A DNA stretch of 10,396 nt from Hyphomicrobiaceae bacterium (GCA_020442225.1 JAGRKR010000100.1:1-10396), one strand, 5' to 3'. Shown: positions 1 to 7,541, numbered from the stretch's first letter. A program made the numbers and translations. The notes: generated by a model not told the origin, from the letters alone.

Positions 1-3
1 TTA

Positions 4-10
4 CTCCTCC
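4..10 (-). promoter_or_regulatory. Possible ribosome binding site of a gene starting left of the window
   Basis: Read on the minus strand, these bases are GGAGGAG, a strong Shine-Dalgarno match, with three more bases (TAA) before the window edge. A start codon at normal spacing would fall just outside the window. No supported gene lies in 1-97: the minus frame that ends at the TAA is interrupted by a stop at 61-63 and has no start. This is an inference from the motif alone; the neighbouring sequence was not available. Confidence 0.3.
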
Positions 11-97
11 GGCAGCGTGCGTGCAACATCGCACTTTCGCGCAGTGTGGCCGAATTGCTGCTATCACCGGCTTCTTTTTCGCCAGCCTCCGAACACG

Positions 98-125
98 AAA
101 ACGGCGGCATCGGATGATGCCGCCG
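98..125 (-). terminator. Rho-independent terminator of the PodJ-like gene
   Basis: A perfect 10-bp inverted repeat (CGGCGGCATC / GATGCCGCCG, 102-111 and 116-125) with a 4-base loop is followed, on the minus strand, by TTTT (101-98). That is the classical GC-rich hairpin plus U-tract, in the right orientation and about 50 bases after the stop codon of the PodJ-like gene. A second, smaller hairpin (GGCTCT / AGAGCC, 131-136 and 142-147) lies between the stop and the terminator and may protect the 3' end of the transcript. The U-tract is short, but stem strength makes the call good. Confidence 0.85.
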
Positions 126-172
126 CAGATGGCTCTGAGAGAGAGCCGGAACAGAGGCTCGCGATCGCCCCT

Positions 173-3100
173 CTAGCGTTGGGCGGACCGGGACTTCCAC
201 GCCTGCCCGGCCACCAGGGGGTCGTTGACGGTGCGGTCGACGGGCCGGCTGCGCCACACGCCGATCAGGCGCTGGGCGGCCTTCTGCTGGGCGGCCGAGA
301 GGCGCACCCGCAGGCGATCGCGACGGCGGCCGGCCTCGGCATCGCCGCGCTTGGCGGCCAGCGAGAACCACTTGAGCGCCTGCACCAGGTCCTTGCCCAC
401 GCCCAGTCCGTTCTCGTGCAGGATGGCGAGGTTGAACTGGCTGTCCGGCAGGCCGTGCTCGGCAGCCTTGCTGAACCAGACGGCAGCCGCCGCGTAATCG
501 GGCTTGCCACCGGCGCCGGACGCGCTCAGCACGGCGAGATTGTGCATGGCCTTGACGTGACCCTGCTCCGCGGCGCGTCCGTACCAGATCCTGGCGCGCG
601 AGAGGTCCGCCGCTACGCCGACGCCACGCTCGAACAGGGTCGCCAGCCGATACTGGGCGGGGGCGAAGCCACGGGTGGCGGCGCGCTGGTACCAGGCATG
701 AGCCTCGCGGAAGTCCTGCGTCACGCCCTTGCCCTCGGCGAAGCGCGCCGCGATCTCGAACTCAGCCGACGGATCGCCCTTGGCGGCGGCGATGCGCAGG
801 GACAGGGGGCCGATGTCCGGCGGCGGCAAAGCGAGTTCGACAGGCGCGCCGGAGCGCGGCTTGACGACCGGGGGTGTCGGCACGTCCTTGATGGCGGCCC
901 GCTCGACCGGCGCTTGCGGCGCCGGCGTCGCCTGCTGCAGCCCCGGCTGCTGCTGCAGGCCCGGGGAGAACGGCTGCACGAAGATGCCGCGCGTCGCAGG
1001 CGGTTGCGGGGCCGCCGGCTTGGCGCCCGGATACTTCAAGCGGTCGAACGTCGTCTCCGGGACGATATCGGGCCGGGACGGCTTGCCCGGCAGTTGCGCG
1101 GGCTCGGGGCTCACGGGTTGCGTGCGGCTCTGCGGGCCGGGAACAGGCGCGGGGGTCAGAGCCGGCTTGGGGTCGGCGAGCGGGGCTTGGGTCCTGGCGT
1201 CCGGAGCCTGGGTCCGTGCGTCCGGGACCTGCGGCCTTGCGCCCGGCACTGCACTCGACGGCAGCATGGAGCCCTGCGGCATGGCTTTGGGGGCGGGCTC
1301 GGGCTGCAACTGGGCCTGCGGGGCCTGTGGCGCGCGCGGCTTCAGCGTGCCGTAGAGAAAAGCGGCGCTGGCCGCCAGCAGCACGACGCCCGAAACCATC
1401 ATGAGCGGGCTGACGCTGCTGCGCTCGCCGGCGAACATCTTGACGCTGCGGCGGCCGGCCTTCGGCGACGGCGTCTGGGCTTCGATCCGGCTTTGCTCGG
1501 CGGCAGCCTCGATGGACGCCTGCTTTGCGGCACGGCGGGCGGCGGAGACAAAGTCCTCGCGCGACCCTTCCGTATCCGGGCCTGGCTCGGCCTGAGGCTC
1601 GAGGGAGAGCATCGGGCCGGACGGCTCGGGGAGTGGGGCGTCGCCAGCAAGCGGCCTGCCGTGGCGCGCGCGCCGGCGCAGCGCCGCAGGGCCGCGGGGC
1701 ATCTCTGCGGCGCCGGCAGGGGTGTGCGTCAAGGTGGGGCCGTCGCCGGCGCCCGGCGGCGGTGACACGGGCTGAGCCGGTGCTGCCAGTCGCGGGTCGA
1801 GCGACGACATCGGGGCAGGAGCGGGCGTCGGCGCCGGCCTGCCGGGGGCTTGGGCCGGCTCGGGCTGGGTCGAGGCCAGGGATTCGATCGCCTCGACGCG
1901 TCCGACGAGCTCGAGCAGGGCGGAGTGCACCGTGTCGAGGGAATCCGTGGTCTGCTGCTCCCCCTGCCGCCGCTCGGCGATGAAGGTCTGCAGCATGTCC
2001 TGCAAGCGCACGACGCGCTGTTCGACGGCCTCGTTGGCCGGATCGGGCCTCGCCGTGCTGGCGAGGCGCTCGGCAACGATGTCGGCCGTGCGGTTGGCCA
2101 GGCTCGTGAAGTCGGGCTGCGGCGGCGCCGGCGTGCGGGCGAATTGCTCCGCCGCCTTTTCGGCCGCCACGTGAGCGATGCTCTCGATATCGAGCTGTGC
2201 CGGTGCGACGGAGGCGATGAGCTTGGCCAGGCGCGGCTCGGAGACCTGCTCGAGAAGCTGGGTCAGGTGCGCCTCGAGTGCGTCGATGCGTGCGAGCTTG
2301 ATCTCGGTCTGCTCGAGGTGCGCGGCCAGCTCGTTGATGTAGCCCTCGACGTGGCTCAGAGCTTCGACGTCGGCTTTGCGGGCGACGCCATCGAGCGCGC
2401 TGCCGAAGCGGTTCTCGAATGTCTCGAAGCGCTGCGAGAGGCTGTCGAGCGCCGATTCCGGGCGCATCTCGGCGAGCGAGGCTTCGATGCGATGGGCGAC
2501 GTCGGCAAGTCGCGAATCGAGCCAAGCGCGCTCCGCCCCGAAATCGATGGCGATCGGCTGAGGGGCGGGCACGGCAGCCTCGACGGGCTGCGCGGCAGCC
2601 ACGGCGGCGACGGGCGCGGCAGCGGCAGGCTGCTGTCCGGCATCGGGATAATAGATGCGCATCAGGGCATCGGCCGACTCGCGGTCCCACGGCTCGTGAC
2701 TGGCAGGCGTGGCGGCTGCGGGGGTATCGGCCAGGGCCTGCATGGGCTCTAGGTCCGGAGCCGGGGTCGTCGCGGCCGCGCTATGCTCCTCGTCCTCCTC
2801 CTGCCGGCGCCAGTTGAAGGGCGGACGCGCGAAGACGTCGCCGTCCACGTCGGCGAGCGGCGCATGCTGGGCAGCGAGCTCGCGCTCGCGGCCGGCGTCG
2901 TCGAGGCGCTCGGCGAGCCGGGCGACGCTGTGTCCGATGCGGTCGATGGCTTCGCGGCAATCGGTCGGGGCCTGCTCACGCGCCTGCTCGGTGCGGTTGC
3001 CGAGTCTGGCGAGACGGCGCGCCATCTCCGTCAGGGCCTCGCTGTGGCGGCGGTCGGCGTCGCTGATCTGCGAGGAGATCCGCGACAGCATGCTCCGGAT

Positions 3101-3232
3101 CTCGCTTGCGGGGGAGGCTTCGGACGGCTGGCTGGCCATGGGCGGCGCAGCGTCATGATGGCGCCCGCCCCGCTGGCTGTCGGGCCCTGCGCCGTACATG
3201 GTGCGCTGATCGCTTCTGCCGAATTCTGACAT
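173..3232 (-). CDS. PodJ-like polar localization protein with SEL1 repeats
   Basis: Encodes 1019 residues with the layout of alphaproteobacterial PodJ/PodJL factors. These are scaffolds that mark a cell pole and recruit polar machinery, with a cytoplasmic coiled-coil part and a periplasmic SEL1 part. In order: helical segment at about 44-82; heptad-like coiled coil at about 234-330; Pro/Ala-rich low-complexity stretches; one transmembrane helix at about 607-629 (LMMVSGVVLLAASAAFLYGT) after a basic stretch; a Pro/Gln-rich linker at about 635-810; four SEL1-type (TPR-like) repeats at about 815-970, with typical 'A..WY.RAA..G...AQ..LA...E.G.GV' spacing; and a basic tail. I see no C-terminal peptidoglycan-binding domain, which Caulobacter PodJ has. 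The ATG at 3232 (MSEFGRSDQ) is preferred because GGGGAG sits four bases upstream; the frame stays open to 3301 without a comparable site. The family call is firm; a polarity role is inferred. Confidence 0.82.
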   Translation of the reverse strand: MSEFGRSDQRTMYGAGPDSQRGGRHHDAAPPMASQPSEASPASEIRSMLSRISSQISDADRRHSEALTEMARRLARLGNRTEQAREQAPTDCREAIDRIGHSVARLAERLDDAGRERELAAQHAPLADVDGDVFARPPFNWRRQEEDEEHSAAATTPAPDLEPMQALADTPAAATPASHEPWDRESADALMRIYYPDAGQQPAAAAPVAAVAAAQPVEAAVPAPQPIAIDFGAERAWLDSRLADVAHRIEASLAEMRPESALDSLSQRFETFENRFGSALDGVARKADVEALSHVEGYINELAAHLEQTEIKLARIDALEAHLTQLLEQVSEPRLAKLIASVAPAQLDIESIAHVAAEKAAEQFARTPAPPQPDFTSLANRTADIVAERLASTARPDPANEAVEQRVVRLQDMLQTFIAERRQGEQQTTDSLDTVHSALLELVGRVEAIESLASTQPEPAQAPGRPAPTPAPAPMSSLDPRLAAPAQPVSPPPGAGDGPTLTHTPAGAAEMPRGPAALRRRARHGRPLAGDAPLPEPSGPMLSLEPQAEPGPDTEGSREDFVSAARRAAKQASIEAAAEQSRIEAQTPSPKAGRRSVKMFAGERSSVSPLMMVSGVVLLAASAAFLYGTLKPRAPQAPQAQLQPEPAPKAMPQGSMLPSSAVPGARPQVPDARTQAPDARTQAPLADPKPALTPAPVPGPQSRTQPVSPEPAQLPGKPSRPDIVPETTFDRLKYPGAKPAAPQPPATRGIFVQPFSPGLQQQPGLQQATPAPQAPVERAAIKDVPTPPVVKPRSGAPVELALPPPDIGPLSLRIAAAKGDPSAEFEIAARFAEGKGVTQDFREAHAWYQRAATRGFAPAQYRLATLFERGVGVAADLSRARIWYGRAAEQGHVKAMHNLAVLSASGAGGKPDYAAAAVWFSKAAEHGLPDSQFNLAILHENGLGVGKDLVQALKWFSLAAKRGDAEAGRRRDRLRVRLSAAQQKAAQRLIGVWRSRPVDRTVNDPLVAGQAWKSRSAQR
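1185..1247 (-). repeat. Three 21-bp tandem repeats inside the PodJ-like gene
   Basis: Three successive 21-base units (1185-1205, 1206-1226, 1227-1247) encode heptapeptides of the form PDARTQA / PDARTQA, with a diverged copy (GARPQV) before them in the protein. The unit length is a multiple of three, so copy-number change would keep the frame. They fall in the low-complexity Pro-rich linker between the transmembrane helix and the SEL1 repeats, where length variation is likely to be tolerated. Confidence 0.8.
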
Positions 3233-3299
3233 CGTTCTCCCCGTCGACCAATCTGTCATGGACTGCACGGGGCCGCAGGCGCCAGGAGAGGTCCCTGGC

Positions 3300-3321
3300 A
3301 ACGCCAGAAATGCATGGCGTT
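3300..3321. repeat. Inverted repeat AACGCC-N10-GGCGTT, possible operator
   Basis: Two perfect 6-base arms (3300-3305 and 3316-3321) flank a 10-base spacer containing ATGCAT. The centre lies about 80 bases upstream of the PodJ-like start, a plausible place for a dimeric regulator to bind. The first arm also pairs locally as CTGGC-AAC-GCCAG (3295-3307). No known operator consensus is recognised, and a repeat of this size can arise by chance in GC-rich DNA. Confidence 0.2.
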
Positions 3322-3403
3322 CTCGTGCCGGCTACGGTGCGTTCCACGGGTCCGGACGCACGCACGAGAGGCGGACCTACATTTGCAATCTCTCAAGACA
3401 CGG

Positions 3404-3418
3404 TAAAACTTCGGTAAA
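3404..3418 (-). promoter_or_regulatory. CtrA-like direct repeat TTTA-N7-TTTA
   Basis: On the minus strand the sequence reads TTTA CCGAAGT TTTA followed by CC, so two TTTACC half-sites lie exactly 11 bases apart. The CtrA box of alphaproteobacteria is TTAA-N7-TTAA, often extended to TTAACC; each half-site here differs at one base. It lies about 170-185 bases upstream of the PodJ-like start and over 300 bases from the divergent gene. podJ is under cell-cycle control in Caulobacter, which makes the match worth recording, but the sequence evidence alone is weak. Confidence 0.25.
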
Positions 3419-3690
3419 CGACAGACCGGAACTGGGACGGCGCGCCATGCGCGATTGCCGTCACAGTCAGGTGTACGCCACTGCAAAGAGCCCGGAACAC
3501 GGGCCAGGGGCGCACGACCGGCGCTTGGGGGATGAACGCTGCTACGAGGCAGACGGAAGGGCGGCACGCGCTGAACTGGGCGCGTTGCGCATGCCACATT
3601 GCCAGTGCTTCTGCCGAATCAGTGACGCACTTTCATGGCTGAACTTGAGGGATGCGCCATCGGGCTGTCAATTGTGCTCGATCCAACCCA

Positions 3691-3696
3691 TATGAT
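3691..3696 (+). promoter_or_regulatory. Possible -10 element for the small secreted-protein gene
   Basis: TATGAT matches the sigma-70 -10 consensus at five of six positions and would start transcription near 3703, giving a leader of about 33 bases that contains the AAGGAG ribosome binding site. No good -35 element is seen at 16-18 bases spacing (TCAATT at 17), so this stays tentative. Confidence 0.25.
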
Positions 3697-3722
3697 CTGG
3701 CAGCGACGTGTCGCCCGCATGC

Positions 3723-3728
3723 AAGGAG
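3723..3728 (+). promoter_or_regulatory. Ribosome binding site fixing a GTG start
   Basis: AAGGAG lies seven bases before the GTG at 3736. It decides the start of the secreted protein: the upstream in-frame ATG at 3652 has no such site and would place 28 unrelated residues before the signal peptide. Confidence 0.8.
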
Positions 3729-3735
3729 TGTCGAT

Positions 3736-4173
3736 GTGCGAAAGCTCTTGATGGTCACACCGATCGCGGTTCTCGTGCTTTTGGGCGGGGACACGCACAG
3801 ACTGAGCGCCGAGCAGCGTGCCGGGCGCTTCACGATGATGCAGACGGAGAATGGCTTCGTTCGCCTCGATACCGAGACTGGCGCGGTTTCGACGTGCACA
3901 CGCAAGGATGGCGCCTTCGCGTGCGTGCTGACGGCCGACGATCGCGCCAAGCTGCAGGCCGAGCTCGATCGCCTGCAGGCGGAGAACGAGGAGCTTCGCC
4001 AGGAGGTGGCGAAGTTGAAGGCGAGCCCCGCCGCCCCCGGCAAGCCGCAGCTCAAGCTGCCGTCGGAGCAGGACATCGATCGCACGTTCGACTATCTGGA
4101 GCGGCTGTGGCGCAAGTTCAACGATCGGCTGAAGCGCCTCGAGGAGCAAAAGAAGCCCGAGCGCCAGCTCTGA
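3736..4173 (+). CDS. Small exported coiled-coil protein, conserved hypothetical
   Basis: Encodes 145 residues. The GTG start gives a textbook signal peptide: basic MRK, hydrophobic core LLMVTPIAVLVLLGG, and likely cleavage around 'LSA/EQ' near residue 26-28. The mature part opens with 'RFTMMQTENGFVRLDTETGAVSTC', which resembles a motif I recall from short hypothetical proteins of Hyphomicrobiales. Two cysteines (C54 and C63, spaced C-X8-C) could form a periplasmic disulfide. A coiled coil follows at about residues 68-97 ('LQAELDRLQAENEELRQEV'), then a Pro/Ala linker and a second charged amphipathic helix to the C-terminus. I know of no assigned function; an envelope protein that oligomerises through its coiled coil is a reasonable inference. 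It is transcribed away from the PodJ-like gene and converges on pip. Confidence 0.72.
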   Translation: MRKLLMVTPIAVLVLLGGDTHRLSAEQRAGRFTMMQTENGFVRLDTETGAVSTCTRKDGAFACVLTADDRAKLQAELDRLQAENEELRQEVAKLKASPAAPGKPQLKLPSEQDIDRTFDYLERLWRKFNDRLKRLEEQKKPERQL

Positions 4174-4180
4174 CTCTGAC

Positions 4181-4217
4181 GGCGTGTCCGGCGCTCGCCG
4201 AGCCGGCTCGTCACGCC
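4181..4217. terminator. Nested hairpin between convergent genes, possible bidirectional terminator
   Basis: Arms GGCGTG (4181-4186) and CACGCC (4212-4217) enclose inner arms CCGGC (4188-4192) and GCCGG (4202-4206). The structure fills the 37-base gap between the convergent secreted-protein gene and pip, and overlaps the last bases of pip. There is no U-tract on either side, so it may only slow polymerase or act with Rho. Called mainly on position and symmetry. Confidence 0.35.
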
Positions 4218-5173
4218 CCGGCGTAGCGGTTGGTCGCGGCGATGAGCTCGTGCGTGATGCCCGGTTCCGTCATGGCGTGTCCGGCGTCGGGCACGATCCT
4301 GAGATCGGCTTCCGGCCAGGCGCTCTTCAAGTCCCAGGCGATCTTGAGCGGCGTCACCACGTCATAGCGACCGTGCACGATCGTCGCCGGGATATGGCGG
4401 ATGCGGCCGACGTTGGCGATGAGTTGGTCGTCGCGCTCGAGGAAGCCGCCATTGATGAAGTAGTGGCATTCGATGCGGGCGAAGGCGAGCGCATAGCTGT
4501 CGCTGCCGAACAGGCGCTCACGCGCGGAGTCCTGCGTGATGGACAGGGTTTTGCCTTCCCACAGGCTCCACGCCCGGGCGGCCTCGAGCCGTATCGCCGG
4601 GTCGGGATGGGTCAGCCGACGATAGTAGGCGGCAACCATGTCGCCGCGCTCCGCTTGCGGGATGAGGGCGGCGAAGCTCGCATAGGCATCCGGAAACAGC
4701 CAGCTGCAGCCTTCCTGATAGAACCAGGCGATCTCGCTGCGGCGCAGCGTGAATATCCCGCGCAGGATCATCTCGCTGACATCCTGGGGATGGCTCTGGG
4801 CATAGGCCAGCGACAGCGTCGATCCCCATGAGCCACCGAGAAGCTGCCAGCTCGTGACGCCGAGGTGCCGGCGCAACTTGTCGATGTCGTCGACGAGATC
4901 CCAGGTGGTGTTGTCGTCGAGGCTGGCGTGGGGGGTGGAGCGGCCGCAGCCGCGCTGGTCGAGGAGCACGATCCGGTAGCGCTTGGGGTCGTGATAGCGT
5001 CGCATGGTCGGATTGCAGCCGCCGCCAGGGCCGCCATGCACAACGAGCGCCGGCTTGCCGCGGGGATTGCCGCATTCCTCGAAATAGAGCTCGTGACCGC
5101 CCGAGACGCGCAGGCGGCCATGCGCGTAAGGCTCGATCGGTGGGAAGAGCGAGTGGCGGGCGGTGGGGGGCAT
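4211..5173 (-). CDS. pip: Proline iminopeptidase (alpha/beta hydrolase, peptidase family S33)
   Basis: Encodes 320 residues, the normal length for the family. It releases N-terminal proline from peptides in the cytoplasm. Family hallmarks are intact: oxyanion-loop HGGPGGG at 46-52, DQRGCGRS at 72-79, nucleophile elbow GGSWGS with Ser115, catalytic Asp271 in GRYDVVTP and His299 in DAGHAMTEPG. The region between about 130 and 250 forms the helical cap (for example WFYQEGCSWLFPD). There is no signal peptide. The ATG at 5173 is chosen because the protein then begins like other Pip enzymes (LFPPIEPYAHGRL). A TTG at 5230 would add 19 unlikely residues, although the AGGA before 5173 is rather close (3 bases). 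It lies 57 bases after the symporter gene on the same strand, so it is probably the last gene of that operon. The enzyme call is secure; a link to transport is not shown. Confidence 0.93.
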   Translation of the reverse strand: MPPTARHSLFPPIEPYAHGRLRVSGGHELYFEECGNPRGKPALVVHGGPGGGCNPTMRRYHDPKRYRIVLLDQRGCGRSTPHASLDDNTTWDLVDDIDKLRRHLGVTSWQLLGGSWGSTLSLAYAQSHPQDVSEMILRGIFTLRRSEIAWFYQEGCSWLFPDAYASFAALIPQAERGDMVAAYYRRLTHPDPAIRLEAARAWSLWEGKTLSITQDSARERLFGSDSYALAFARIECHYFINGGFLERDDQLIANVGRIRHIPATIVHGRYDVVTPLKIAWDLKSAWPEADLRIVPDAGHAMTEPGITHELIAATNRYAGA

Positions 5174-5230
5174 CGCGTCCTGCTGGCCGGAAACTGAGAT
5201 CGCCGAGCTTCGCCCCTGATGCGCCCGCAA

Positions 5231-7084
5231 TCAAGCCCCAGGAGGTGTGAGCGACGCTTTGCGACGCTGCAACCGCTCGAGCCTGACCTCGCGGTCGTGC
5301 ACCGCCTCGCCGCCGGGCACGCGCATGTCGCGCACTCTTTCGAGCACGGCCCGGCCGGGAGCAGGGGTCAGCAGGCTGCTGACGACCGCGGCGGCAAGCG
5401 CCGCCGGAATTGCGATCGTGCCGGCGAGGATCGGGTCGAGCCCGAGGATCGGCACGCTTCCGAACAGCAGGCAGGCGACCGTCAGGGTGACGCCGGTCAA
5501 CAAGCCGGCGAGTGCGCCCCAGACGTTGATGCGTTTCCACCAGATCGAAAGCACCAGTACGGGAAACAGCGAAGCGCCTGCCACCGCCAGGCCCCACAGC
5601 AGCAGCAGCAGCGGATCGCCGGGCACGATGGCGGCAATCCAGACGGCCAGCGCCGTGACGATCATCAAGGCCCCGCGCGAAACCATCAAACGCACCAGCT
5701 CGCTCGGCGGCTCGCCGATGCCGCCGAACAGGATGTCCTCCGACAGCATGTTCGCCATGGCCAGGCAGCGGGCCGCGATGGCGGCGAGAGCAGCGGCGAG
5801 GGCGCCCGCCAGCATCAGCATGACCAGGACGCTCGGAAAGCCGGCCGACAGCGGCAGCCCGAGCAGGATGGCATCGCGCTTGAAGCGAAGCGCCTCCAGC
5901 GTCACCTTGGTGGCCTGCGTGTCGTAGGCCGCGAGTCCGAGCTCGTTCATGCGCAGAAACCACGCCGGCAGCCGGTCGACGGGCAGGCCCGCGACGTCGC
6001 TGAGCACCGTCTCCCGGAAGAACACCGCGATCGCCGACAGCGTCAGCGTCACGACCGCCAGGAACAGAACGCCCCAGCCGAACGATTTGCGCGTCTCATA
6101 GACGCCGGGCGAGGTGCCGATGCGCGACAGCACGCACGGCATGGCGGCGACCCCGGCCATGACCACCAGCGCCGCCAGGATGAAACTGCCCTGCCCGACC
6201 GCGCCGAAGGGGGCCGACAGACGCTTGAGGAGCGGCTCGAGGCCAGCACCGGGGAGGTCGAAAGCTAAGGCCGGAACGAAGCCGATCAGCAAGCCGTGCC
6301 CCTTCTCCAGCCGTCCGAGCGTCTTGAGCACGGGGCCATGGGAAAGCTGCGGCAAGGGCAGGTTGGTGATCATCACTGCGAGGATCGCCACCGGAATCAC
6401 CAGCGCCAGCAGACAGGCGATCGCCTTGGCCGTGCTCGACCACGTGTGGGCACGCATGCCGCCCGTCACGACCGCGAGGATCACCGCCACGGCGAGGCCC
6501 GCATAGATGATGGCCGGGGGCAGGCCGAGGACCCAGCCGCCGGCGAGGGCGGCGATCTTGATCTCGGCGATGAGCATCAACAGCAGCGGCAGCGAGAGCA
6601 GGGCGGCGGAGAGGATGCGCAGCAGCCGGCTTTCGAAGCGCATGCCCAGGTAGCTCGACGGCGTGAAGGCGCCAAACTTGCGATAGAAGGGCGCGATCAG
6701 GATGGCCATCACCACCAGACCGGCCGTCCATCCCATCAGGATGAACAGGGCGTCGAAGCCGATGATGAAAATGGCGCCGGTGACGCAGACGACGCCGGTG
6801 CCGCCGATCACCACGGTCGCCGTCACGAGGCCGTTGCACAGGGAAGGCACGCGCCGGCCGCAGGCGAAATAGTCGAGTGCGGTCGTCGATGGCGTGAGAA
6901 GCCCGATGGCGGCGTAGAGCAGTGCGGGACCGGCTGCGACGGCGAGGCCGACGAGAAGCGTCTGCGCACCGAGCTGCTCGAGGATCAGCATGACCAGCAC
7001 GAGGCCGCAGAATGCGCTCGCGAAGATGCTGAAATAGGTGCCGAGCCGCGGGTTGACGAGGCGATTATGGGTGGCGCTGCGCAT
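5231..7084 (-). CDS. Sodium:solute symporter, large subunit (SSF, VC_2705/TIGR03648-like)
   Basis: Encodes 617 residues of a polytopic inner-membrane protein with about 13 hydrophobic segments. It belongs to the solute:sodium symporter family (SLC5-like), which drives uptake of organic solutes with the sodium gradient. Recognisable stretches are 'NPRLGTYFSIFASAF' at 11-25, 'DYFACGRRVPSLCNGL' at 71-86 and 'RKFGAFTPSSYLGMRF' at 135-150, plus a charged cytoplasmic tail after about residue 570. Pairing with a DUF4212 gene 5 bases upstream identifies the two-component VC_2705-type subfamily rather than the ActP type, whose partner is DUF485 (YjcH). The ATG at 7084 is chosen because the conserved N-terminus starts there; the frame runs open to 7552, but that extension overlaps the DUF4212 gene. 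Substrate is not readable from sequence. Acetate or another short monocarboxylate is the usual guess, supported by the adjacent CrbSR-like regulators. Confidence 0.9.
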   Translation of the reverse strand: MRSATHNRLVNPRLGTYFSIFASAFCGLVLVMLILEQLGAQTLLVGLAVAAGPALLYAAIGLLTPSTTALDYFACGRRVPSLCNGLVTATVVIGGTGVVCVTGAIFIIGFDALFILMGWTAGLVVMAILIAPFYRKFGAFTPSSYLGMRFESRLLRILSAALLSLPLLLMLIAEIKIAALAGGWVLGLPPAIIYAGLAVAVILAVVTGGMRAHTWSSTAKAIACLLALVIPVAILAVMITNLPLPQLSHGPVLKTLGRLEKGHGLLIGFVPALAFDLPGAGLEPLLKRLSAPFGAVGQGSFILAALVVMAGVAAMPCVLSRIGTSPGVYETRKSFGWGVLFLAVVTLTLSAIAVFFRETVLSDVAGLPVDRLPAWFLRMNELGLAAYDTQATKVTLEALRFKRDAILLGLPLSAGFPSVLVMLMLAGALAAALAAIAARCLAMANMLSEDILFGGIGEPPSELVRLMVSRGALMIVTALAVWIAAIVPGDPLLLLLWGLAVAGASLFPVLVLSIWWKRINVWGALAGLLTGVTLTVACLLFGSVPILGLDPILAGTIAIPAALAAAVVSSLLTPAPGRAVLERVRDMRVPGGEAVHDREVRLERLQRRKASLTPPGA

Positions 7085-7089
7085 GGCGG

Positions 7090-7350
7090 CTAGAGGTCCT
7101 CGTGCGCGCCATGCCAGCGGTCGACGGCGTCCTGGCGATTGACGAAGACGGCGACGGTCACGAGGCCGAGCAGCAGGAAGCCCGGCGCGACCAGAAAGTA
7201 GCCGAGCGGAAAGCCCAGGAAGCGCCTGACGTTGAGCTCCTCTGCGAAGAGCACGAAGGTGACCATGGCGGCGAGGAACGGCACGAGGCTGATGAGCATC
7301 TGCACTTTCGTGTGCCGCCAGTAGGGCTTTCGCTCCTTGAGCTCGATCAT
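7090..7350 (-). CDS. DUF4212 protein, sodium:solute symporter small subunit (TIGR03647-like)
   Basis: Encodes 86 residues, the usual size for the family. The N-terminus is basic with aromatics (KERKPYWRHTK). Two transmembrane helices follow, at about 17-38 and 46-69, joined by a short loop with FAEELNVRRFLGFPLGYF; that loop is typical of DUF4212. Members are found almost always directly before a VC_2705-type SSF gene, as here, and are thought to be its small membrane subunit. The ATG at 7350 is supported by AGGA five bases upstream. It is the first gene of the transport operon and faces the shared control region with the response regulator. The stop and the next start are only 5 bases apart, which suggests coupled translation and stoichiometric production. 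Confidence 0.92.
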   Translation of the reverse strand: MIELKERKPYWRHTKVQMLISLVPFLAAMVTFVLFAEELNVRRFLGFPLGYFLVAPGFLLLGLVTVAVFVNRQDAVDRWHGAHEDL

Positions 7351-7541
7351 GTCGGTCCTGCTCCGTGGTCCGTGATGGTGCGGGGTGCCTGCCGTCGCGG
7401 CGTCTGCCTTCTGTTAAGCTTGCCATTGTGGTGCGAGCGCGACCGCATGGCCAGTCGTCGCATTTCGCCGCCCCGCACATTTTTGCCAGTGCGACATCGG
7501 CGGCGTCGCGTTTTCCAGAATTCACTATTGCTATTGCACAT

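Larger units (their letters stand above)
3233..3735. other. 503-base gene-free divergent control region
   Basis: This interval separates the divergent PodJ-like gene and the small secreted-protein gene. Open frames exist on both strands (for example 3258-3695 plus and 3256-3597 minus), but their translations are rich in Arg, Cys and His, resemble no family I know and have no clear ribosome binding site. I treat it as non-coding. It holds the CtrA-like repeat (3404-3418), an inverted repeat (3300-3321) and a possible -10 element (3691-3696), listed separately. It is visibly less GC-rich than the genes. I see no tRNA or small-RNA fold with a terminator in it. Confidence 0.6.

Noticed and set aside
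1..60. Possible C-terminal end of a minus-strand gene (…RTLPEE stop)
   Set aside because: The frame has an in-frame stop at 61-63, leaving 19 codons with no start codon.
17..1765. 582-residue plus-strand open frame
   Set aside because: It is antisense to the PodJ-like gene; the translation is Arg/Gly/Leu-rich low complexity with no domain, as expected from the opposite strand of GC-rich coding DNA.
762..2690. 642-residue minus-strand open frame
   Set aside because: It is a frame-shifted reading of the PodJ-like gene, Arg/Ala/Pro-rich and without recognisable motifs, while the other frame shows the transmembrane helix and SEL1 repeats.
3619..4149. 176-residue minus-strand frame opposite the secreted-protein gene
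   Set aside because: The plus strand has a ribosome binding site, signal peptide and coiled coil; the minus frame has none of these.
4518..5963. 481-residue minus-strand frame spanning the symporter and pip genes
   Set aside because: It is an out-of-frame reading crossing two real genes; Arg/Ala-rich and motif-free.
7480..7500. Sigma-54 promoter on the minus strand for the symporter operon
   Set aside because: ACTGGCAAAAATGTGC has GG and GC nine bases apart instead of ten, a spacing not normally tolerated by sigma-54.
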